From Neoechinorhynchus agilis (Eukaryota; Acanthocephala), in assembly GCA_051530055.1 (NCBI GenBank), contig CM121341.1:16864001-16928000 (forward strand): a stretch of DNA of 64,000 nucleotides, given 5' to 3'. Position 1 is the stretch's first letter; each line of letters begins with the position of its first letter. This document shows positions 1-9,854 of this stretch, piece after piece. A model generated the notes under the pieces. It had not been told where the DNA came from. It was given only the letters and a program-made list of their open reading frames with translations, and ran no database searches. A program made the translations under genes and the position numbers.

Positions 1-2221
1 GAGGCAACATCCACCCTCAGGTTCACGAGACTGTGTCTGTTCTAACAAAGAAGGAAACACAAAGATGTTAGAAAACTTTTGATGGATCTCAAAATTGTCA
101 TAGTCGCCATTACTTCAGGTCAACTTTTTGGCGAAAAAGAGCTGACGGGAGCGCTTTTAAATTAATTTTCAGGTTCTTGGCCAATTTAGACAAATTGTAC
201 AGTCCTCTGGTCCCATTAACAGTTGCGAAAAAAATGAACCTTGGGAACAGCTGAAAAATTCTTGACAGGGAAACGTCAGTCGAATAAGTGAATCCGTGAT
301 CCATTGCATCAGGTGGATTTATGTAAGTTGGGACGAAACCGACATTTTCGTAATCCTTCTGGCTTTAGTTGGTATTCCATTTATACAACCATTGATACGT
401 TTAATGGCTCAGCTGCGCTAATGAAAGTCCCGATTTCGTCTGCTTAATACATCACCAAGTTTATGGATGGTCGATGCGTGACATCCGTCGAAGCAATCGA
501 TTCGGGTTTCGCGTTTACTTAAAATTCGTTTTAATCGCATCCTGCCTAATATTGTTTTTAAAATCATACAACGTAGACATCAAATTAAAGTATTACGTTG
601 GTACCGCTTTCTAAAAGATATAAATTATCGATAATCTCCAGATTTTATACTCCTAGACCGAATAAATCTTCAAAAAGACTGCGTTCAATTTCAATAAAAA
701 AATTGCTTGAAGACATTTCACTTCCAAATTGCTTTTCAATCTAAATTGTCATTAACTTATTAAAGTTCCGATCCGAACGGAGGAACATCTTTGTCCTCTA
801 ATGTCTCGAGAATTCAGCATTCCCTTTCTGAATCGCGCTGCTCACTCTCCGAAAAAAATAATTGGCTGCATTTTGGCCCTTTGTTGTTCAGGCCAATTAA
901 TTTTCAACATTGTTTAAGAATTCTGCGGTGCTTTGTCCGACGACTCCAATTATCTCAATGGCGAGGGGTTGGAAAATGTAAAGCGACGGATCGAGGCATT
1001 TGTACTTCCTTTTTCGGTGGCCTTTTCGCTACTTCACCGGTTCATGGATCTGCAAGGGGCAAGTTGCTCTTAGCAATCGTATTCGGGAGGGTGTAGTCCC
1101 AAGGAGACGGCCTCTTTCCAACGGGAAAATTGCTTGCAGGATTTACACGGAACGTTAATTCTGTCCGTAAAGCTAACAATCTACTGGGAAGATTCTCTTG
1201 CATAGATGTTAGTCTTCTAAAACCGAGAGTAATGAAATGGTTTTACAAAGACAAAACGTACGAGTGCTGGCATGCACGGTCGTGCCGCATTTGCTGAAAA
1301 TCGATACGGTAACTTTGCATAATGAAACCCGAGTTTATCCATGTTAAAGGAGTAGTAGATCAGAATTTTTATTTAAGACTGACTGGTCAGTTTCATATAT
1401 CCATAAGTAATCGATCGAGAAGTGCTATCCGATTTCAAGGATACAGTTTTAATTTTACCTTCTCCATAAATAAAATAGTGCTTTTACAATTAGACTTACG
1501 CGGAAAAGGTTTTGCGATTTGCTTACAACATAATAGATTCAAAATGATTTTCTTCATAAAAATCGGTTGGTGTTTCTGGTGAGAGTGCAATCGGTTTTAG
1601 AACTTTAAGATAGAGAACCCATTTGGCGATTATTACAAAACCCTTTCACATATTCGGCGATTATCAATCCTTGAGCATTGTTACTCGTTTCTTTAATGTT
1701 CGCTTAGACATTGTTTTTTACTTTTATTATATACACTAGAAAATTAGTATTATAATCAGAGTTAATCATCGAGAGAAAATCCTTTTGGATGATAGACGGA
1801 TAAAACTTATTTTATTAAAATGATATATATTCATGGGACGAGGCTTCCTCGCGAAATATTTCATCGGAATCATGATCACCGCAAGTACAAATGATCAGAG
1901 TGGTTTATTTTGTCGTTCGCTAATAAGTTTGAAAATCTGCAAAGCGTTCATTTCTTGCTTTATCAAGATTCGCAGATGACTAATATCTATAGTATGCATT
2001 AGACGATAAAGTGATTTATTAGTAAATCTGAAAGCGAACTAAATGGCAATGGTGATTATGTTCTTATTGATAGATGGGAAAAGCGATGGTTATCGGAAAA
2101 ATAAGGTCACGTCTCGAAAAGCCCTGTTCCTTAAATTCTGCATTAATGTGTAAATCCTCTTAATTTTGAATGCATCCGAAGGATTTCCAATCGCATCGTT
2201 TTAGATATTCATTTTTCGCCG
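1..2221. other. No recognised gene upstream of ZIP9
   Basis: I see no gene that I can identify here. A GC-richer stretch at about 780-1130 holds an open frame of 101 codons (791-1096, +) without a recognisable domain, and an 86-codon frame at 1322-1582 is of low complexity. Either could be an exon or chance. A fragment of a dispersed repeat lies at 1755-1905. Confidence 0.4.
1755..1905. repeat. Dispersed repeat fragment (shared with 30.6 and 33.4 kb)
   Basis: The stretch shares the block GAGAGAAAATCCTT and a following GGATGATAG-like block with 30615-30760, and a later ATCACC(A/G)CAA..TACAA block with the same locus. Part of the same pattern recurs at 33340-33440. I infer a degenerate short non-autonomous transposon family; ends were not defined. 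Confidence 0.4.
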
Positions 2222-3103
2222 ATGCAGCCATTTTTGGAGATTTTCCTTATGTGTTTGGCTATGTTCATAGGCTCGTATGTTTTCGGCCTGGCTCCTTTGG
2301 TATGCAATATAAGTGATCGATACATGAAGCGTTTGGTTTCGTTTGGAGCTGGGATGTTGCTTTCCACCGCAACTACAATTCTGATCCCTGAAGCATTTAT
2401 GAGCAATGTTCATTACCATTACAACGAATCGACGGAAAACCACGTAGAAATGAGTCATGCTTCCGGTTCCATTATAACGATCGGATTTTTACTCATGTTT
2501 TTGTTACTCCATGATTTCTTAGCGTAGCTTCTTTAGAAAAGAATCCATGGATTAGACCAAGCAAGCTATAGGTTAAGTACTGGTAATCGCAATAACTATT
2601 GGGTAAGTACACTCGGACTATGTTTGCATGCAGGATGTGATGGAATAGCAGTGGGTGCTGCTGCTTTAAGTTCAAGCACCACATTCAAACTCACCGTTTT
2701 TCTTGCTATGGGGCTGCATAAAGCTCCAGTTGCATTTGGTTTATCTTCTATTCTTATTGAACACGGATTAAGTACCTTACAGATTGCAAGGAAGTATCTA
2801 CTGTTGTTCTCGCTAACATCACCCGTATTTGCGCTACTCACTTACATGATATTAGGGATAAGTGGATACGCATCTACTTCTTCGCTTGGTGGCGGATCCG
2901 CAACTGGAGCTCTGCTCATGTTGAGCGCTGGAACTTTTCTTTATATCGCCACTGTACATACTTTACCAGGGATTTTCCCTGAAGACGAAGACTCAGAATA
3001 CTCAATCGATGACGAATTAAGAAAGGATCGTGGAAACTTGGTTGCCATATTCTTTGGATGTCTAGTTCCAATGGCGACCGCACTCCTTCCACATTCCCAT
3101 TAA
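2222..3103 (+). CDS. SLC39A9: ZIP zinc transporter, SLC39A9 (ZIP9)-like
   Basis: This encodes a membrane zinc transporter of the ZIP family, ZIP9 subgroup, which moves zinc toward the cytosol at Golgi or plasma membrane. Helices are visible from the first residues (FLEIFLMCLAMFIGSYVFG). The family signature in the later part is clear: LHAGCDGIAVGAA replaces the HNxxDG motif of helix IV and HKAPVAFGL is the ZIP9 form of the helix V motif. The reading frame before and after position 2525 is the same but interrupted by two stops, so one intron whose length is a multiple of three lies around 2496-2560. A GT-AG solution of 39 nt (about 2504-2542) keeps the frame. The product is about 280 residues against about 307 for human ZIP9. 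The start at 2222 is the first ATG, and it directly precedes helix I. The family assignment is firm; the exact intron borders are not. Confidence 0.85.
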
Positions 3104-4063
3104 CCAATTAATCATTATAAACTATTTTAACCGCATTAAAAATGGTTATTGTATTTTTTAGATGCTTGTGATTTTAGTCCAAAAAGTAAAGAGTTATCTC
3201 CGAATGTAAAATATCACACAATTTTTATAGAAACTTGGTCGAAAAATATCGAATTAAGTGAATTACATTGATGGCAAATGAAATTTTTTACCGATGATAA
3301 ATAGAGTTGAACATTGACGAATTTCTGTCATTTAGTAAGAAATGAATGTATTTTGGGAAATTCTTTACATACTATTCGCCCTAAGCATATAATTCTCAAT
3401 TAGAATATTATAGTATCTTTGTGTGGCCACACGGCTGATAATTTTCCTTGGGCACACAGCCAACCGATCTGGCTCAGAGAAGCCCATCTCTCCCAGAACC
3501 AGATCGATGGGATGTGTATACAAGGAAAATTATCAATTGTGTTGTTACACAAAGATACTGAAAAGCTACCGGCTGGTCAGACTTAGAAAATAGAATATTA
3601 TAGTTGAGCTTGCCACTATTACTGTTTTCCAGCCGCTAAACTCTCTGAGTCAAGCAAATAAAAATTCAACATTTTACAAACAACAAAAAGAAAGGAAGCT
3701 TCATATTAGACAGCTTAAAGTATTCAAGCAAAGACTTCAGATCTCTACAAGTGAAGAGCGTTTCACATACTAGACGACTGACAGAAATTGATGTAGAATA
3801 AGTGTTTCGTCCTTGGACGCTCCATAAAAAGCAAAAAAATAAGACACAACTTCGAAGTGGCTCTTCGTCGGAGTTGTAATTTTTTATGTATTTCTAACTG
3901 TATTCTGCATTTCAGTGTCGATTTTCTTAACATTTCATACAGACGCTTTAGCCTAACGACTGTCGAATAACCTTTTCACGGCTAACCGGATTCAACTTCT
4001 TCAAACCCACTCAAATTCGCGTGGATCATTTGATCAGATTGAGTTGGACGATGCTGCGCCGAA
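3104..4063. other. Intergenic region with one hairpin repeat
   Basis: Apart from the hairpin element at 3414-3590 I see nothing gene-like between the ZIP9 stop and the next gene. The rest is AT-rich sequence with short open frames only. Confidence 0.5.
3414..3590. repeat. Hairpin (MITE-like) element M1 with 13-bp flanking duplication
   Basis: An imperfect inverted repeat runs from GTATCTTTGTGT (3413) to ACACAAAGATAC (3558); both arms contain the block TGATAATTTTCCTTG. A tail of about 32 nt follows the right arm. The 13-mer TAGAATATTATAG occurs at 3401-3413 and again at 3591-3603, which looks like a target-site duplication around hairpin plus tail. Related copies are at 4355-4510, 22970-23205 and 56865-56960. 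Confidence 0.65.
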
Positions 4064-5414
4064 ATGGAGCCCAGCCGTAATAAAGGCTGCTCTTTCTTGG
4101 CCACTCTAGCCCGTCGTCAAGATATCATCACTGAATGTGGATCAATCCAGAATTCTCCTTTACATAATAGTGAGATGCTTGAGAACATAAAAGGAGCCAA
4201 AAGGTATTATCTGCCATTCACCGATTATGTAGAATTCAATCAAAGTGACCTTCACCGTGTTACAGACGAGTACTTGGCAATGGCAAATGATCAAAATAGT
4301 CACTCAGGTTATTAAGCAATATTTTTTAACTTATGTCTGGCTGGCCGGCTACTTTTTATTAAGTGTTGAAGTGAACACATCGTACACGGCTGATAATCCG
4401 CTCCTGCATTAGGTAAGCACATAAAATCACTTTCCTCCGGATGCTCAGATACCAATAGAGGAGAGGCGGGACAATCACCCATCGTAATTGATGCAAATTT
4501 GTCCCAATGAGAACTAGTGATGAGTTATTCTACTATTCCACGTCTGATTAAACGAATTCGAGTAAGTATTTGATTATTGTACTGTTAAAGAAAGGATGAT
4601 TCTGCATAGAAATTACGATTTTTTGCTTAAACTGCGTATTTATCTTATTCACGAATGTTATGACAACCGGTGGAGTCGCCTTTCCGATCTATTAAAATGA
4701 TCAATTTCATTTTAAGTGGATAAATCAGTGATGAGAAGTACCGAAAATGAGTTCTACAGCCTCGAAGAAGACTGTCAGAGTATTGAAAGATCGTTCCGAA
4801 TGCCACGGATGGATTATTTGGCGTCGCCTACGAAATGGATTCGTAGCATGATTGATTCGGAAATGCGGAGGTACTTAAATCAATTGTCCACTAGAATACT
4901 GCTGTCAACAGGAATCATGGTATCGATTGTATTGATCGCCAGTAGTCACGTCCCTACGACATGGTACGATATTGTCGATAATATTGCAAAAGGGGTGAAT
5001 GGGTCTCGCTGTGTTTTAACCGACAAATACGCCAACATAGATTCTTCGTATCTGAAACATGTCAGTGAAATCTTAGCAATCTTAGTGTGCATATTATTGA
5101 TTATTGTGGTAATCGAAAATTCATGTGGAATATTGTTTGTTCGTTATTCGTTTCGCATTCGATTAATGTCCGGATTCGCTAGCCTGATAATGGCTCTTAT
5201 GTGTTCCATAATGACTACAATGTACTTTTTGATCAGAACCAAAATGGAAGCTCATTTGGGAAGAGACTTTTGTTTGGTAGGACAAAGCTACCATTGTAAG
5301 TTGATTGTACACTTGCAAACGGATCAAAAATGCTGGAGTATGCTATGGGCATTATTGCTCTCAATGGTGTCAGCAATTTCTTTTTCGGTCGATAGTTTTC
5401 TGAATTTATTCTGA
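4064..5414 (+). CDS. Orphan four-helix membrane protein, two exons
   Basis: I do not recognise this protein. Exon 1 (4064-4307) and exon 2 (4717-5414) join in phase 1 through a GT-AG intron (donor CAG/GTTATT, acceptor TTTTAAG) to give 313 residues. The first 130 residues are soluble and polar (EFYSLEEDCQSIERSF). The remainder holds four hydrophobic segments, beginning near ILLSTGIMVSIVLIASS, ILAILVCILLIIVVIE, MSGFASLIMALMCSIMTTMY and MLWALLLSMVSAISFSV, with both termini probably cytoplasmic. This tetraspan layout resembles claudin/TMEM-type proteins, but I see no tetraspanin CCG motif or claudin signature. Without splicing the ATG at 4731 would give only the second part. The 409-nt intron is long for this window and contains a transposon fragment. 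Confidence 0.6.
4355..4510 (-). repeat. Internally deleted copy of hairpin family M (M3), inside an intron
   Basis: Read on the minus strand, the segment has the order GATTTTATG(T/C)GCTT, GGATTATCAGCCGTGTA, TGTTCACTTCAACACT. This matches the right half of the element at 22970-23205, with the inner stem deleted. It lies within the intron of the four-helix gene. Confidence 0.55.
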
Positions 5415-6106
5415 TTGCCTTTGATTGACAAAAGTAAGACGAGTCGTTTCTGATTGGTATTAAAGCTGGACAGGTAACTTTTTGTGCAGGAAATTAATAA
5501 AACCCTAATAGTCGATTTTTTATATTTTACCCCAGCATTGTTGATGGAACGAATCAAAACACCCTACAAACAGTAATCAAAAACACTTTCTTGATGGCAA
5601 AAAGAGGAAATGACGAACATTTCTCGTTATTCTGCTACCAAAATGATAATCTCACAGAAATGGTTAATTTAATGACTTTTATATTTTAGTTTCTGTGAAC
5701 TTAATAATTCGCTTTAACTTGTTTAGTACGATCCCACAATTACCCGCTAATTATTTTAGTCGTTTAGCGAGAGCAGCATTTATGATAATTGCTTTTGCAC
5801 AAAAGATACACTGCAGCTACTGTTTTCTCTTATTTTACTTTAGTGAATAATGCAATTTCGATCAATAGTTCTAAAACGCATAAACGCGATTTTTCCTAGA
5901 AAAGCAACTGTTTTTGTTGATTTTACATTGATTCTTCGCTTGGTTTCTTATTTACGAGAAAGGGGGTCGGAAGGTAGATCACGAAACTAAATGACTATTT
6001 AATAACTGATCTATTATTGAATCGAAATTTCCTCATCAGTGTCCCTATCACTATCCGGCCTGTAGGGTAGATCACGAAACTAAATGACTATTTAATAACT
6101 GATCTA
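5415..6106. other. Intergenic region; duplicated YPEL5 tail at its right end
   Basis: Nothing gene-like is visible from 5415 to about 5970. From there a directly repeated copy of the 3' end of the neighbouring YPEL5-like gene begins (see the repeat at 5985-6165). Confidence 0.5.
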
Positions 6107-6165
6107 TTACTGAATAGGAATTTCCTCATCAGTGTTACTATCACTATCACTATCCGGCTTGTATA
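5985..6165. repeat. Direct tandem duplication of the YPEL5-like gene 3' end
   Basis: The block GGTAGATCACGAAACTAAAT followed by ACTATTTAATAACTGATC occurs twice, about 95 bp apart, and each copy continues into sequence coding (minus strand) for the acidic Asp-Ser tail of the YPEL5-like protein. The inner copy (from about 6066) carries the real stop codon. The outer copy is a duplicate of the last codons and 3' UTR, with a few differences. Confidence 0.75.
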
Positions 6166-6552
6166 ATAGTTTTGGTTGCGTTTCTTCGCGTATAAAAGCA
6201 TTTTCGATCACGGTTTTTGCCTCTTTGTATTTCTGATCGCTGTTTACAGAATATTCGTATTCCCAACCGATTTTCTCCTCGCAACCCGCACAGAATATGT
6301 CTCTGACCAAATGTCTCCCGGTCATTAGAGCCTGTAAATTTTGGCACTGTTTAATTCTCTTTTCATGCGACAAACCTTTTCTTGCACTGGTCCACGTAGA
6401 ACGTTATAAGCTCGTTTGAAGAGAATTGCCGGTCCAGTTGATCCATTGAACCGTCTCGAAACAATGTCCCTTTTCTTTGCCAAATGAACTTGACATTTTG
6501 AACATACGTAGACATACTTTCCATTCAGATATCGATAACACTTTCGTCCCAT
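6107..6552 (-). CDS. YPEL5: YPEL5-like (Yippee) zinc-binding protein, copy A
   Basis: Yippee-like proteins fold around one zinc ion; YPEL5 is known as a partner of the CTLH/GID ubiquitin ligase. Exon 1 (6552-6376) and exon 2 (6331-6107) join in phase 0 across a 44-nt GT-AG intron and give 133 residues. The signature is intact: CSKC (residues 17-20) and CAGC (73-76) form the C-X2-C-X52-C-X2-C arrangement, with the conserved [11 protein letters not shown] block at the junction. The C-terminal tail is acidic, with repeated Asp-Ser pairs (DSDSDSNTDEE), unlike the short vertebrate tail. A second copy with the same intron position is at 19873-20321. It is a clear family member; the orthology to YPEL5 rather than YPEL1-4 rests on the MGR start and the GRH-V/L-RD block. 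Confidence 0.9.
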
Positions 6553-6670
6553 CTAAAATCTAGGGTTAAATGTATTCTTACCACCTCCTCAGGTTTTATT
6601 ATATCAAGCAGTTTGCCCGACAGTTAGAGGATCATTCAATAGTTCTTGGAATCGGGAACCTTTAAAGAAG

Positions 6671-6994
6671 TCACTTTATAGGATCAATCGGACAAGTGAC
6701 TATTGCGAGTCTTGTTGGAACTAAAGCGACTACGATTCTACTTAAAGGTTGAACCTTGATGACGCAAATGAGAACGGTGTTGATATACCAAAGGTATGCA
6801 TCAATCAAAGTTAATTCTCGCTGTATATTTAGGTCTTCAAGTACATTTTTTGTTGGAGCGTTTGTTTGCTGATTTATTAGTTTATTGACATGAATTTCAA
6901 ATTTGTTTTCAAAATCCAGTTTATTTCTGATGTTTGGCAATTTTGCCGTAATCCGTGTACATCGTTGTTGTGATGTTTTGTGACTGATATACAT
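6671..6994 (-). CDS. Small unrecognised protein, two exons
   Basis: An ATG-initiated frame at 6994 reads to 6789, where a GT donor is followed 48 nt later by an AG acceptor (TTTAAG). Splicing in phase 2 to exon 2 (6740-6671) gives 91 residues ending in VTCPIDPIK. The first part is helical and charged (NKLDFENKFEIHVNKLI, NVLEDLNIQRELTLIDAYL), and could be a small coiled-coil subunit. Without splicing the frame also stays open to the same end, giving 107 residues. I recognise no family. Confidence 0.4.
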   Translation of the reverse strand: MYISHKTSQQRCTRITAKLPNIRNKLDFENKFEIHVNKLINQQTNAPTKNVLEDLNIQRELTLIDAYLWYINTVLICVIKVQPLSRIVVALVPTRLAIVTCPIDPIK

Positions 6995-7439
6995 TTTAGC
7001 CCAATGATTTGAGTTGATGTTCAGCTAATGCCGCGGCAGTTCATTCATTTAAAATCAATAAATTTTTATTTTAAAGCAATTTGCTGAATGCTGTCAGTAA
7101 AATTTTCTTTGTGAATCACACTTTCTATCAACTTATTCTCCATTGGTTAACGGACTAGTTTTTATCGAACTTGCCAATGTTGACTATCTTGCTTTCAATA
7201 AGATCAAAGAAGTATCCTTTGGACCTGTCATGTCCTCCAATGATAGGAATCCTAGACTAACGTCAACACGTAATGCTCTTTTTTAGGCAAGTATAAAGGC
7301 TACGCATATTTTAAATTTCATGTGAGACTTGGTTTTACCAAAAGACCATACGTTCTTAAATATTTTAAGGATTGCGTCGTTTGTAAAGTAACTTTATACA
7401 GTCTACTAACTGTGTGCAATAGAGCGGTCGACTACTTCG

Positions 7440-9322
7440 ATGCACTCTCTTCATCGGTCATGGCGGTTGCTGATCGCCATTCTATGCTGCGCAGGATTGA
7501 CTATTTGCTTTAATCAGCGAACCAATCTGTCAATCAGCATTTTATGCATGATCAATAAAACCAATGGAAACGAATCTTCGTCAATGGTAAAAATGTCTTA
7601 AATAGAAAACCCGTAGCTTTTTATTTGTAGGCAAACGGACCGTTTTCTTGGTCTCCGACACAAATCGGAAACATTTTATCGGCTTACTACTATGGATATG
7701 CAATTGGGCAGATTCCAGGAGGATTTCTAGCTGCTCATTATGGCTCTAAATCGGTGGCATTGATATCGATTTTCGGTTCGAGTATGTTGACTATCGCTAC
7801 TCCTCCAGCGGCTCGTACGGCACTTAGTCTAATTTTGATCGATAGAGTCGCGATTGGAGTGTTTGCGGTATCTATTTCTTTTCAAATCTTAAATCTATTT
7901 TGCTCACAAAAATAGGGACTCTTATGGTCAACTCTATTTCAAGTAGGAGCCAAGTGGTTCCCTACATCAGAACGAACTCTCCTTTTATCCATTGTCAATT
8001 CAGGTTTTGTGGCATTTTTAAGGTTTTTAGTTGATTTTTTTATTTTTAGGTTCATCCATTGGTGTGATTATATCGAACCCAATATCCGCAGAGTTTTGTT
8101 TAGCTAACGGTAATTGGGAATGGAGTTTCTATTTATCAGGTATTTAGTTTTTCCATTTTTTGGCATTATGAGTAGAACTATTGAAGGTATCCTTGGTCTA
8201 TTGTGGTGCATTGTCTGGATTGGGTTTGTACGCTCGACCCCTGGAGATCATAGATTTATCAAAAAAGAAGAATTAGATTACATCGAGGAGACGATAAAGA
8301 GGGTGGATAAATCTACGGTCCGTTAAATGACAGTTTGAAACCGCAGTACATATTAGAGAATGGAACTTGTTACTCTTTTTCATGAACGTCGAACCCGATA
8401 ATATTATTCTATTAAAAAGTAGCGCGATGCTCATTCAGTGAGTGAATGGCAGTCGCTTCGAACAAGACTTCATTCTCGAGTATGTTCTGTACTGTGCAGT
8501 TTGAGCCGAAAACGAATTTTTGAAATTTTAGAAAATTCCTGTACTGAAAATTATGACAAACTATCACTGTTTGGGATTCTTTACTTCCCATTCGTTAATG
8601 GCGTTCAGTTTCCATGCATTTGCAGTGTATATTTGGATTTTGTTAAAACAAAAGGTCACTGATAATATGCGAAAGGTCAGCCTAATAAACGTCGTTAGTG
8701 TAAATACTTCTATGCTGTTATTAATAGCTATGTTATTCTGTAATCCTTTATTGGTTTGCTTTTATGGTCATGACGCCGATTTTCGGATACTTATCCGATT
8801 GGTTGATAAACCGCAGGAGTTTGCTAAAGACAACAACACGGCGACTGTGTGTTTGCATTGGTACTCGTTTATTTCCTTTAACTCTTTAACGTTCAAAAAC
8901 ACGAGCAGGGTGCGTGATACCAGGATTGATGATGTTAATCCTCGGTTTTATGAGCATTGAGAACTCTTGGTCGGTTATAGCTGTTTTCACCGTAATGTAC
9001 CTCACAATGTCAGTAGTCGTTCGAATTCAGTTAAATTAGCGATTTCATTGTGTTTAGGGCTGCTAATTGTGGTGGAGGGATCATGATGACTCCGAATGAT
9101 ATGGCGCCGGCATTTCCTTCAGCCATATGGGGAATATCGAATACTTTTGCGACTCTAGCCGGTGTTATCGCCAGTGTCATGATTGGAAATGTTATTGACA
9201 AGCACAATGTAATCTCGTGGAAGACAGTCATGTTCAGCTGTGCTGGTGCTAATCTTCTCTCGGCTATTGTGTTCTGTGTCGCTGTCACCGGTGAACCGGT
9301 GAAAGCACTTGTCAGAACTTGA
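7440..9322 (+). CDS. SLC17: SLC17-family major facilitator transporter (sialin/VGLUT/phosphate type)
   Basis: This is a multi-exon organic-anion transporter of the SLC17 branch of the major facilitator superfamily. Exons that I could define: 7440-7586, 7631-7867, 7916-8003, 8050-8139, 8187-8317, and one from 8423; introns are 44-48 nt with GT-AG ends. Exon 1 carries helix I with the family pattern (CFNQRTNLSISI). Exon 2 has WSPTQIGNILSAYYYGY and QIPGGFLA, both hallmarks. Exon 5 ends helix VI with FVRSTPGDHRFI. A later exon near 8755 reads VMTPIFGYLSDWLINR, and the final exon (from about 9058) has the conserved NTFATLAGV segment and stops at 9322. Exons between about 8440 and 8750 are not resolved. 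In-frame stops lie upstream of the ATG at 7440. The substrate cannot be predicted from what I see. A polyadenylation-type AATAAA is at about 9389. Confidence 0.85.
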
Positions 9323-9497
9323 ATTTTCAGGATTATCTTCGAACGTCACAAAATCCGTTCGTTTTGTTATTCCTTTTAAAAGCTTAAATGAATAAAAGAC
9401 CTGCAGTTTCCTTTGGTCATTAATTCGAAACTTTAAAAAAATCAACAAAAAGAGTTTGTCTGGATCACTAAGTTGCCTTCTTCGTGTGTAACAAATC

Positions 9498-9509
9498 AAG
9501 TTTTGGTTT
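9498..9509 (+). repeat. Target-site duplication, left side of PLE array
   Basis: AAGTTTTGGTTT here is repeated exactly at 19582-19593, immediately outside both ends of the inverted PLE array. Each copy abuts element sequence inward and unrelated sequence outward, so this is a 12-bp target-site duplication. Confidence 0.85.
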
Positions 9510-9609
9510 GGATTACTAAGCGCTGCTTGGTTGTTCAGTCGCATGTTTATCTATTGATGATTGTTTGATTGACAATCCGACTGAAAGAGAGTTTATTGAA
9601 ACACCTAGC

Positions 9610-9634
9610 TTTCGCCGTCCAACGGCTTCTTCAG
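9610..9634 (-). ncRNA. Hammerhead-like motif, PLE copy 1
   Basis: On the minus strand the order is CTGAAGA, A, a GCCG/CGGC stem, then GAAA. PLE terminal repeats are known to carry hammerhead ribozymes with a CUGANGA box and a GAAA box flanking helix II. The extra A before the stem departs from the standard core, so activity is uncertain. The same motif is at 12525-12549 (-), 16536-16560 (+) and 19496-19520 (+). Confidence 0.45.
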
Positions 9635-9854
9635 GGTGTAATCTACAATGCGAGTGAAGTGGAGTGGAAGTTCACATTAGATTCATGACGGCAGACAACT
9701 CATCCTTCTGGTTAATGAGTGTCCTACCGTCCGACCGATGCCCGCTAGAGTCCTCACGATCCCGGGTCTCTCGGGATATGATCAGCGCTTCCGCTATCGA
9801 CAGTTCGACGGGATCCTGCGCTTTGTACATTATGCGCGTGGACAGCTGAACTGT

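Noticed and set aside
2525-2545. 15-nt intron (GC...AG) in ZIP9
   Set aside because: GCGTAGCTTCTTTAG would restore the frame, but it is shorter than any plausible spliceosomal intron, and a 39-nt GT-AG intron also works.
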